64,000 bases of DNA from UBA8337 sp038143435 (GTDB lineage: Bacteria > Pseudomonadota > Alphaproteobacteria > RS24): positions 1 to 64,000 of the forward strand of contig JAYQLX010000003.1 in assembly GCA_038143435.1 (NCBI GenBank). The letters run 5' to 3'. Shown here one piece after another: positions 47,333-55,890 of this stretch. The notes under the pieces were generated by a model. The model was not told the DNA's origin, ran no database searches, and worked only from the letters and a program-made list of their open reading frames with translations. Both the position numbers and the translations under genes were made by a program. Within the stretch, counting starts at the first letter, position 1. Each line of letters starts with the position of its first letter.

Positions 47333-47995
47333 ATGACCGATTATAAAGCAATCATTTGGGACTTTGGCGGGGTCATTACTTCCAGCCCGTTTGAGGCCTT
47401 TAACCGCTATGAAGCGGCGCAGGGCCTGCCGGAAAATTTCATCCGCACCCTTAATGCGACCAATCCTGACACCAATGCATGGGCCCGCTTTGAGCGCAGC
47501 GCCATCAGCGCTGATGAATTTGACGCCGCCTTTCGCAGCGAGGCTTTGGCCGCCGGTCACGATGTGCCGGGCAGCGATGTTTTGGCGCTTTTGGCAGGCG
47601 ATATTCGCGCCGAAATGGTGGCCGTGCTTGACGGGCTGAAAGCACGCAATTACCGCCTTGCCTGCATTACCAATAATGTCAAAACCGGCAATGATGATGC
47701 GCCCAATCCGGGCATGGCGCGCAGTGTGGAAAAGGCCCGGCAAGTGGCCGATGTGATGGCGCGCTTTGAACTGGTCATTGAAAGTTCGGTTGAGGGCGTG
47801 CGCAAACCCGATCCGGCGATTTATCAACTGGCTTGCGACCGACTCGGTCTGGCCGCCAATCAGTGCATATTTCTCGATGATTTGGGGGTTAATTTGAAAC
47901 CGGCGCGCGGTATGGGCATGGGCACGGTAAAAGTGCTGAGCGCGGCGCAAGCGATTACCGATTTGGCCGCGCTTTTGGGCCATGACTTGCCGTAA
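47333..47995 (+). CDS. HAD-superfamily hydrolase (subfamily IA, epoxide-hydrolase-N-like)
   Basis: A 220-residue HAD protein: motif I is IIWDFGGVITSSPFEAF, where the second Asp of the phosphatase DxD is replaced by Gly as in the ACAD10/epoxide-hydrolase N-terminal group. Motif II is CITNNVKTGN, the Lys/Asp region SSVEGVRKPDPAIYQLAC, and motif IV CIFLDDLGVNLKPARGMG. ATG 47333 follows AAGGGG. The Gly substitution means ordinary phosphatase chemistry is not assured. A strong terminator follows. Confidence 0.85.
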   Translation: MTDYKAIIWDFGGVITSSPFEAFNRYEAAQGLPENFIRTLNATNPDTNAWARFERSAISADEFDAAFRSEALAAGHDVPGSDVLALLAGDIRAEMVAVLDGLKARNYRLACITNNVKTGNDDAPNPGMARSVEKARQVADVMARFELVIESSVEGVRKPDPAIYQLACDRLGLAANQCIFLDDLGVNLKPARGMGMGTVKVLSAAQAITDLAALLGHDLP

Positions 47996-48017
47996 AACCG
48001 ACAGCTGAGCGGAAATA

Positions 48018-48046
48018 AAAACCCCGGCAATTGCTTGCCGGGGTTT
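48018..48046. terminator. Bidirectional terminator between the HAD and RND genes
   Basis: AAACCCCGGCAA (48019-48030) and TTGCCGGGGTTT (48035-48046) form a 12-bp stem with a 4-nt loop. T-rich sequence follows on the plus strand and an A run precedes it, giving U's on the minus strand. It lies 23 bp past the HAD stop and 19 bp past the convergent RND stop. Confidence 0.88.
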
Positions 48047-48065
48047 GTTGTTTCTGCGCTTTAGT

Positions 48066-50667
48066 TTAATGTGCCAGCGCACCGCTCGGCGCTTTGGGCG
48101 GCTCGCGCCGCGGCATGATGAGCTCCATCACCACGGCCAAAGCCGGCAAGACAGTGACCGCCATGACCATATTGATCATGAACATGAAGGTCAAAAGCAG
48201 CCCCATATCAGCCTGGAATTTAAGCGCCGAGAAGGCCCAGGTTGACACGCCGACCGCCAAGGTCAGCGCCGTGAACACCACCGCCATGCCGGTCTCATTC
48301 AGCGTCTGCTTAAAGCTTGAAGTCACATCAAGGCCGGTCGAGAGGTGATATTGGATGCGGTTATAAATATAAAACGCGTAATCCACACCCAAGCCGACGG
48401 CCAACACCATCACCGGCAAAGTTGCCACGGTCAGCCCGATTTCCAATAATTCCATGAACCAATAGCCCATGAAAGGTGGCCAAAGTCAGCGGCACACAAC
48501 ACGCCACAGTGGCGCGGAAATCGCGATAGGTGAACAAGACGAGCGCGATAATGGTCATATAAACATAAATCATCATCGGCAATTCAGAGACTTCAATCTC
48601 TTCATTGACCGCCGCCTGCACGCCCATATTGCCTGACGCCAGACGAATATTGACGGCGGAGACGCTGTGCTTGTCAATCTTCACCCCTTGCGCGCGCAAG
48701 GCATCCAATAAGGCTTCCGGCGAGTCGGTTTCGACATCATAGGTAATGGCCAAAGCCGGTGAGACACCGTCATCAACCACATCGGTGCGAATGCCGAGAT
48801 TGATATTGCCGGCATCGCGCATGGGCGGGTCAGTGACCACCAACAAATCGGCAATCGGCGCGGGCCGCGTATCGCGGAACTCTTTAATGGCCGAGGTCAC
48901 ACCCTTAATGGTCGTTGCTTTGGCGTCTTCCAAAAACACCAGCTGCGTCAACAAAGTGCATTCCTCATTCAACAGGCCGGTCGAGGCCCCGATGGGTGAT
49001 GAGGATTGCACCAATGCGTATTTATTGCGCGGCAGGGCCTGCCATTTCAGATTACCCTCATTGAAACCGGCACTGGATTGACGCGTCACATAAGGCAGGG
49101 ACAAGACCAGCGAGACCCCTTCCACATTGCGCAAATACCAAGTGAACTCATTGAGGTATTTCATATAAGGATAATTGATGCACGCTTCGCGCGGGGTTTC
49201 GACAATCACCGTCAACAGATTGAGACCGAGTGCAAATTTTTCGGCAATCTGGCGACTGTCTTGATTATAACGCGCCTCTTTGCGCAATTCCGGCGAGCCC
49301 GCATGCAGCGCCCCGACATGGCGGTTTTGGCTTTGAGTGAAAGCGGTGATGAACAAAATCACCGCCACAATAACCACGCCAATGGCGGCGCGCGGATTGG
49401 CGATATTGCCCAATTTCTGCATCAAACGCATGCGTGTCTCGCGCGCTTTGGCGGCGCGCGCGACAAAGCCGTCATCGACTTTGAAATAGCTGGCCAGAAC
49501 CGGCAGCATCACCAAATTGGTCAAGATTTTCAGCGCCACACCGATAGAAGCGGTGATGGCCAATTCTTGAATCATTTGGATGGGGATGAGGATCAATGTG
49601 CCGAAACCGACCAAATCGGTGACCAGCGCCATTGAACCCGGAATCAGCAGACCGCGAAAGCTCGACCGCGCCGCTTCATCGGCCGATTTGCCGGAAGAAA
49701 TTTCCGCCGTAATCAGATTGATTTGCTGCACCCCGTGGCTGACGCCAATGGCAAAGACCAAGAACGGCACCAAAATGGCCAGCGGGTCGAGACCATAGCC
49801 GAGAATGTTCAAAATGCCGAATTGCCAGACCAAAGAGGTCAATGAGCAAAACAGCGGCAGGAAGGTCAAAATCGCCGACCGCGCATAAACATAAACCGAC
49901 ATAATGGTCAGCAGGAAGGCAATGGCAAAGAATTGCACCACCGTGCCCGCGCCATCGGCAATGTCACCGATGAGCTTGGCAAAGCCGATAATTTGAACTT
50001 CGTAAGCGTCGCTTTCAAATTTGTCGCGAATTTCGCTTTCCAGCTTGTCGGCGAGGTCGAAATAATCGAGCCGTTCGCCGGTTTTCACGTCATAATCCAG
50101 CAATTCGGCGCGCACCATAGCGGCGGAGAAATCATTGGCGACCAAGCGACCGACAAAACCACCCCGAACTACATTGTTTTCAATGATTTGCAGCGCCGGT
50201 TCGCATTTCGTCGCCAAGCTGGCGGTTTTCAGCCGCGATACGCATTGGCTGTCAATATTATCAATCGTGATGGTACCGGGGATGACGTCATCGGCAACAA
50301 AGCCGTCTTCGGTAATCTCAAAATAACGCGAATTGGGAGTCCATAGCGAGGTCAGCGTATGGCGCGCCACGCCCGGCATATAAAATAGGGCATCGGTCAG
50401 GTCTTTATAGGTAGAAAAGAAGTCGCGGTTCCAAATCTGCCCTTCGCGCATTTTGAGAACCACAATGATGCGGTTCGACCCGAACAGACGGTCACGATAT
50501 TCCTGAAAGGTCTGGATATATTCATGCCCGGCCGGCAATTGCTTTTCAAAGCCGGCGGTCATTTTCAATTGAAATGCATAAAAACCGCTATACAGGGTAA
50601 AGGCAGCAAAAACCGCCAAAATCAACCCGCGAAAACGGAAAACCAAAGTTTCTAATTTTTCTACCAT
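48066..50667 (-). CDS. RND-superfamily exporter (MMPL/HAE3 type), frameshifted near the end
   Basis: A proton-driven exporter of about 867 residues in the RND superfamily (predicted-exporter/MMPL group): N-terminal span LVFRFRGLILAVFAAFTLYS, a large periplasmic loop, a 5-span bundle (FAIAFLLTIMSVYVYARSAI, DPLAILVPFLVFAIGVSHGV), a second loop and a second bundle. One extra A at 48472-48474 shifts the frame after VPLTLATF; removal continues MGYWFMELLEIGLTVATLPV, then AVGLGVDYAFYIYNRI to GALAH. ATG 50667 has GGGAGGG upstream. Partners and substrate (often lipids or hopanoid-like molecules in this group) are unknown here. Confidence 0.88.
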
Positions 50668-50825
50668 TGGGCCCTCCCAAAGCCTGATGCTGCGCGGCAA
50701 AAACGCGCCGCATGCCGGCAGACTTTCCCATTAAACAGCCATGATGACAAGGAAAAATTACCCGATTTCCCTTGCAAAATGCCGCAGCATGGGGTGGGGT
50801 TGGGCGTTTTTGGAGCTTGGGTAAA

Positions 50826-51317
50826 ATGACCGCATCAAACCAGCAAGACGGCCTCGCCGCCGCTGATATCGCACTTGAAGATGGACGCCAATCGCCCGCC
50901 GCTTTAGCCATTCAGCGCGGCGTCACACGGCTCTTGGCGCAGATCAATATTGCCTGTTTGCCGGAAGTGGTGCTGCCCAATCATCGCCGCGCCGATTTAA
51001 TGGCGCTGACCGATAAAGGCGAAATTTGGATTATCGAGATTAAAAGCGGGCTTGCCGATTTCCAAGCCGATGATAAATGGCCCGAATATCTGCCCTATTG
51101 CGACCGTTTTTACTTCGCCGTGGCGCCCGATTTTCCGACCGATGTTTTGCCTGCAAACGCCGGTCTGATATTTGCCGATAATTATGGCGCTGAAATTATG
51201 CGCGATAGTCAGCAAGACAAACTGCCGGCGGCGCGGCGCCATCTTTTAATGCGACGCATGGCGCGCATTGGCGGCTTTCGCTGGTCGCGATTAATGGAGA
51301 AACGCGCTAACGGCTAG
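50826..51317 (+). CDS. mmcB: MmcB family DNA repair protein
   Basis: A 163-residue protein with a PD-(D/E)XK-like core: RRADLMALTDKGEIWIIEIK and then SGLADFQADDKWPEYLPYCD. MmcB is part of the alphaproteobacterial DNA-damage response (LexA regulon in Caulobacter). I looked upstream for the alphaproteobacterial LexA box (GTTC-N7-GTTC) and did not see one. ATG 50826 follows GGAG at 10 bp. Its TAG stop overlaps the actR stop on the other strand through the palindrome CTAG. Confidence 0.88.
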   Translation: MTASNQQDGLAAADIALEDGRQSPAALAIQRGVTRLLAQINIACLPEVVLPNHRRADLMALTDKGEIWIIEIKSGLADFQADDKWPEYLPYCDRFYFAVAPDFPTDVLPANAGLIFADNYGAEIMRDSQQDKLPAARRHLLMRRMARIGGFRWSRLMEKRANG

Positions 51318-51883
51318 CGCGGCGCGCGTTTGGCCAAAATACGCTGCAAGGTGCGCCGATGCATGTTCAAACGGCGCGCCGTTTCCGAGACATTGCGGTC
51401 GCATAATTCAAACACGCGCTGAATATGCTCCCAGCGCACGCGGTCGGCCGACATCGGGTTTTCCGGCGGCAAGGCACGCGCTCCATCATCGGCCACCAAA
51501 GCGGCATGAATTTCATCAGCATCAGCCGGCTTGGCGAGATAATCCACCGCACCGCGCTTCACCGCTTCCACGGCTGTTGCAATATTACCATAGCCGGTCA
51601 GCATGATGATGCGAGCATCAGGGTTTTCAGCGCGCAGATTTTCCACCACATCCAACCCATTGCCGTCTTCCAGACGCATATCGACCACCGCATAAGCCGG
51701 TTTCACCGATTTGCCAAGCTTGATGCCTTCGCTGACCGAACCGGCCCCGTGCACCACATAGCCGCGGCTCTCCATCGCGCGGCCCAGCCGATTGAGCCAG
51801 GGCTGGTCGTCATCGACAATCAGCAAATGCGCCCCTTGATGGGCGTTTTCTTGGGTTTCCATCACTTGTTGTGCCAGCGTCAT
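51314..51883 (-). CDS. actR: Redox response regulator ActR/RegA
   Basis: A 189-residue response regulator with receiver motifs LLIVDDDQPWLNRLG and AYAVVDMRLEDGNGLDV (phosphoacceptor Asp), LTGYGNIATAVEAVKRGA, and a C-terminal Fis-type helix-turn-helix (CDRNVSETARRLNMHRRTLQ). RegA/ActR/PrrA proteins are almost invariant in alphaproteobacteria and control respiration, carbon and nitrogen fixation according to redox state. It is transcribed after actS on the same strand, with a 46-bp gap. Confidence 0.96.
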   Translation of the reverse strand: MTLAQQVMETQENAHQGAHLLIVDDDQPWLNRLGRAMESRGYVVHGAGSVSEGIKLGKSVKPAYAVVDMRLEDGNGLDVVENLRAENPDARIIMLTGYGNIATAVEAVKRGAVDYLAKPADADEIHAALVADDGARALPPENPMSADRVRWEHIQRVFELCDRNVSETARRLNMHRRTLQRILAKRAPR

Positions 51884-51929
51884 GTGAACCTTCCTATCTG
51901 ATGGAGATATAGGTTCATAAAAATGAATT

Positions 51930-53291
51930 TCAACTCAAGAGCGCACTTGTTTCCAATCGCCCGCGCGACCACTCAATGCGCACACAAGCGCCACCCGGCA
52001 TGGCCCCATCGACCAATTCCGTGGTTTTCAAATTGCGTGCCGAAACGCTGGCCCCACTTCTTTGCAATAGGGTGCGGGCAATGAAAAAGCCGAGGCCCAG
52101 GCCGAACTCATCATTTCGCTGGCCGCCGCGCGAGCTGCGCGATGATGTATAGGGCTCGCCCAAATGGGACATGATGTCAGAGGCAAAGCCGGGGCCGTCA
52201 TCGGCCACTTCCAGCACGATTTGCTGGGCCGAATAAGTGGCCGCCACATAGACCGAGTTTGTGGCAAATTCCGCCGCATTTTCAATCAAATTGCCGAGCC
52301 CGTAAATCAGCTCGGGCTGGCGCAAAAGCTGCGGTTCGCCGGTCGCCAAAAGGCCATTGGGACGGCACGATATGATGATGTCTTTATTATGCGGACCGGC
52401 TTCCAGAGCGGCCTCTTCCATCAAGCCGCGCAAGCTGGTTTGCGCCACTACCGGATCGCTTTCTTCGTTCACCAATTCGGCCAAAATATCGCGACAGCGC
52501 AGCGCCTCTTCGCGCATCAGCGCGACATCTTGGCGCAAACCTTCGGGCAAATCATCGCGACCGGCCAATTCACCCGAGACCAGCACAATCGTGCCCAAAG
52601 GCGTGCCCAGCTGATGCGCCGCCGCCGCCGCCAAACCGTCCAATGCCGAGAGCCTTTGTTCGCGCGCCAAAACCGAGCGCGTGGCCGTCAAAGCGGCCGA
52701 CATACGCCGCCCTTCGCGGCTTACCCCCCAAACATAGGTCGGGATAAACACCATTGCCAAAAGCAGTGCCACCCACATGCCGATGCGCAATAATTCGGGA
52801 ATTTGCGGGGCCACGCCGAGCCAGGGCAAAGGGATATGAAACAGCGCCAGAGCCGAGGCCAGCACACCGGCAAACAACACCAAAAGTGCGGTCGTGCGGG
52901 CGTTTAACAGGCTCGCCGAAATCGTTACCGGAGCCAGCAAAAGCAAGGAAAACGGATTGAGCAAACCGCCGGTCAAAAACAATAAAAGACCGAGCTGGCC
53001 AATATCATAAGCCAGAAACCACGCGGTTTGCTGTTCGGTCAGCAAATGATTGCGCGGAAAAACCACTTGCAAAACCACATTAAGCGCAATGGCGAGGCCG
53101 ATAACGCCGAGCACCGGGGCCAGCGGCAGGTCAAAGCCAAAACCCCAATAAACCAGCGCCACCGCCGCCGATTGGCCGATAATCGCCATCCAGCGCAAAG
53201 CGGTTTGCACACGCAAGCGCACGGCCGGTGCCGCCCCGACATTCATATCGGTCAACCCGCCGTCAAAATTAATTGCCCTTGTGTCGCTCAT
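51930..53291 (-). CDS. actS: Redox sensor histidine kinase ActS/RegB
   Basis: A 453-residue membrane kinase with six predicted spans. The quinone-binding segment GGLLNPFSLLLLAPVTI lies in a membrane loop, the phosphoacceptor His in AAAAHQLGTPLG, and the redox-active Cys in ALRCRDILAEL. ATPase boxes are NLIENAAEF, ADDGPGFASD and GLGLGFFIART. These features match RegB, which loses kinase activity when quinones or its Cys are oxidised. ATG 53291 (MSDTRAINFDGG) matches the family start. A sco gene is divergent, 99 bp away, the classic regB-senC arrangement. Confidence 0.95.
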   Translation of the reverse strand: MSDTRAINFDGGLTDMNVGAAPAVRLRVQTALRWMAIIGQSAAVALVYWGFGFDLPLAPVLGVIGLAIALNVVLQVVFPRNHLLTEQQTAWFLAYDIGQLGLLLFLTGGLLNPFSLLLLAPVTISASLLNARTTALLVLFAGVLASALALFHIPLPWLGVAPQIPELLRIGMWVALLLAMVFIPTYVWGVSREGRRMSAALTATRSVLAREQRLSALDGLAAAAAHQLGTPLGTIVLVSGELAGRDDLPEGLRQDVALMREEALRCRDILAELVNEESDPVVAQTSLRGLMEEAALEAGPHNKDIIISCRPNGLLATGEPQLLRQPELIYGLGNLIENAAEFATNSVYVAATYSAQQIVLEVADDGPGFASDIMSHLGEPYTSSRSSRGGQRNDEFGLGLGFFIARTLLQRSGASVSARNLKTTELVDGAMPGGACVRIEWSRGRLETSALLS

Positions 53292-53390
53292 TGCATACCC
53301 CTTTGGCTCAAGATATAACCGCCTTGCGTAAAACGGCAAATGCCCAATGCGCGCCGACAGCTGAGAGCGTGACGAGAGCGAAAGCCCATT

Positions 53391-54025
53391 ATGAGCCGCA
53401 ATGTGAAAACCAGCCTGATTTTTGCCACGCTCGGCATGGCCGCGATTGTGCTTTTGCTGCTTTTCGAATTGCGCACGGCCGGGACAGACGCGCGACAAGG
53501 AGCCGAAACGCGGCTCAGCGCGTCAATCGGCGGCGCGTTTGCGCTGACCGACCAAAACGGCATCAGGCGCAGCCAAGCCGATTTTGCCGGTCGGCCCTTA
53601 CTGATTTATTTCGGCTTTACCTATTGCCCCGATGTGTGCCCGACAGCATTGGATATTATGGGCGGCGCATTGGACGCATTGCAGCAACGCGATGCGATTG
53701 CCTATGAGCGCCTGCAGCCGGTCTTTATTTCGGTTGATCCGGCGCGCGATACGCCGCCTGTCTTGCGCGATTATTTGGCCTATTTTCATCCGCGTCTGAG
53801 CGGGCTGACCGGCTCTCAAGCCGATATTGATGCGGTCAAAAGCGCGTTTAAAATTTATGCCGCCCGCGGTGCGGCAGAAGATGAAAACGGCAATTATAAT
53901 GTCGACCATTCGAGCTTTTTTATCTGATGGATGAAAATAATCGCTATTTGGCGCATTTCGACCATGCCATCACGCCCGAAATATTGGCCGAAAAGCTGGC
54001 TGAAAAACTGAACGAAAAACGCTAA
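53391..54025 (+). CDS. SCO1/SenC copper-chaperone protein, frameshifted near the end
   Basis: A thioredoxin-fold protein with one N-terminal span (LIFATLGMAAIVLLLLFELR), copper-binding YCPDVCP and the His in YNVDHSSFF, needed for CuA-site assembly of cytochrome oxidase. The uninterrupted frame stops at 53927 directly after SSFF. One missing T in the run at 53916-53921 restores SSFFYLMDENNRYLAHFDHA and ILAEKLAEKLNEKR, stop 54023-54025 (211 residues). The gene is divergent from actS, matching the regB-senC pairing known in Rhodobacter. Its stop overlaps the convergent PBP gene by 4 bp. Confidence 0.92.
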
Positions 54026-55878
54026 TCGCCGAACAGGCGACGCAGCAAAGCACCAATGCCACCGCTTTTGGGCAAAGCGCCCTCGGGCAAAGCCACCGAA
54101 GCGGCCAATTCTTTTTGTTCTGCCATAAAGGCGGCAAAAATCTCTGCCGGCAAGCCGCCGCCCGACACCCGCGCCATCGCCGCACCATCATCATTGCCGA
54201 CCCAAACCCCGACCACCAAAGCACCCGAATAGCCGATAAACCATGCATCGCGCCAATTTTGCGAGGTGCCGGTTTTGCCCGCCAATGCGATCCCGTCGAG
54301 CCGCGCAGCACGCCCGGTGCCAATGGTCATCACCGCACGCAGCATATTATTGAGCACCCCAATATGGCGACCATCGACCACCGGCAAAGCGACCGGCGCC
54401 AAGCGGTCATACAGGCTTTGCCCCGAGGCGCTGATGACCGCTTGGATAATATGCGGCACCACTTGCTGGCCGCCATTGGCAAAATGCGCATAGGCGGCGG
54501 TCAATTGCAGCAGACTGACTTCAAAAGTACCAAGCGCCAATGATGGATGGGCGCGCAGGCGACCGCTCAGACCCAGCCGCCGCGCCATATCAATCACCTT
54601 GTCACGCCCGGTTTGCTCACTGATTTGCACCGCCACCGTATTCAATGAATGCGCCATAGCTTCGCCTGCCGTTACCGCACCGCGATAGCGACCATCATAA
54701 TTTTTCGGCGACCAGCCATTAATGCTGAGCGGCGCATCATCGAAAACATCGCCCGCTGCCAGGCCGTTTTCCAACGCCGCCAAATACACCACCGGCTTAA
54801 AGGCCGAGCCCGGCTGGCGGCGTGCCTGCACGGCGCGGTTGAATTGGCTTTTGCCATAAGCACGCCCGCCAACCATCGCCCTTATGGCCCCGTCGGGCGT
54901 CATCACCACCATCGCCGCTTGCCCCGCTTGGCGCGCTTCGCCCTGCGCCGCCAAAACCTGATTAATGGCGCGCTCCGCCGCCAATTGCATGGGCCGGTCA
55001 AGCGTCGTCATCACATCCAGATCGGCGCGCGGCCGACCGACAAAATCGGGCAATTGGTCGAGCGTCCAATCGACCGCATAATGCGCCCCATCGGTCGAAC
55101 GATTGGTGATGATGATATCTTGCCCCGCCATCTCGGCTGCCAGTTCGGCATTGATGAAACCGGCATCTTGCATGGCGGCAATGACGATGCGCGCGCGCCG
55201 CGCCGCCGCGGCCGGGTCCTGCGTCGGGGCATAGCGCGACGGCGCTTTCAACAGACCCGCCAACATTGCCGCTTCGACGCGTGTCAGATTTTGTACCGGA
55301 CGGCTGAAATAAGTTTCGGCCGCCGCTTGCACACCATAAGCGCCGCTGCCGAAATAAACCCGATTGAGATAAAGCGCCATTATATCTTGTTTGGAAAAAT
55401 GCGCCTCCAACCAAAAGGCCAGTAATAATTCCTGCACTTTGCGTTTAAAGCTGCGCTCCGGTGTCAGAAAAACATTTTTCGCCAATTGCTGCGTCAGCGT
55501 CGAGCCACCTTGCGCCAAGCGCCCTTGTCTCATATTGACCGCCAGCGCGCGCAACAACCCGCGCGGGTCGAGCCCGAAATGCGAGAAAAAACGGCGGTCT
55601 TCAATAGCAATCACCGCTTCGACCAAATGCGAGGGAAAATCATCAAAGCGCATCGGGCGACCGCCGCGCCGCCCGCGCCGTGCCACCAAACCGTCATCGC
55701 GCGCATAAATGCTCAATTCGGGTTGACTGCCCGTCTTCCACAAATCATCCGTGTCGGGCAAATCGAGCGCGTAATAAAAAATCAAAGCGCCTATGGCGAG
55801 GCCGAGCCATAAAAACCCGACCAGCCCCCAATAGGCAAAACGGGGCAAAAATCGTCGCGGCGGGTCAGCCTCGCTCAT
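54022..55878 (-). CDS. Bifunctional penicillin-binding protein (class A)
   Basis: A 618-residue peptidoglycan synthase. One N-terminal span (YWGLVGFLWLGLAIGALIFY) is followed by a glycosyltransferase-51 domain (IEDRRFFSHFGLDPRGLLR, GGSTLTQQLAKNVFL, LYLNRVYFGSGAYGVQAA) and a transpeptidase domain with SxxK in PGSAFKPVVYLAA, SLN in AHSLNTVAVQ and KTGTSQNWRDAWF. It polymerises and crosslinks glycan in the periplasm. It lacks the long extra domains of E. coli PBP1A/1B. It follows gyrB by 12 bp. Confidence 0.93.
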   Translation of the reverse strand: MSEADPPRRFLPRFAYWGLVGFLWLGLAIGALIFYYALDLPDTDDLWKTGSQPELSIYARDDGLVARRGRRGGRPMRFDDFPSHLVEAVIAIEDRRFFSHFGLDPRGLLRALAVNMRQGRLAQGGSTLTQQLAKNVFLTPERSFKRKVQELLLAFWLEAHFSKQDIMALYLNRVYFGSGAYGVQAAAETYFSRPVQNLTRVEAAMLAGLLKAPSRYAPTQDPAAAARRARIVIAAMQDAGFINAELAAEMAGQDIIITNRSTDGAHYAVDWTLDQLPDFVGRPRADLDVMTTLDRPMQLAAERAINQVLAAQGEARQAGQAAMVVMTPDGAIRAMVGGRAYGKSQFNRAVQARRQPGSAFKPVVYLAALENGLAAGDVFDDAPLSINGWSPKNYDGRYRGAVTAGEAMAHSLNTVAVQISEQTGRDKVIDMARRLGLSGRLRAHPSLALGTFEVSLLQLTAAYAHFANGGQQVVPHIIQAVISASGQSLYDRLAPVALPVVDGRHIGVLNNMLRAVMTIGTGRAARLDGIALAGKTGTSQNWRDAWFIGYSGALVVGVWVGNDDGAAMARVSGGGLPAEIFAAFMAEQKELAASVALPEGALPKSGGIGALLRRLFGD

Positions 55879-55890
55879 TGGGGGACACGC

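Noticed and set aside
49006..49635. A 209-codon plus-strand frame opposite the RND exporter
   Set aside because: His/Gln-rich shadow frame with no start signal.
50668..50825. A LexA box upstream of mmcB
   Set aside because: No GTTC-N7-GTTC motif is present in this gap.
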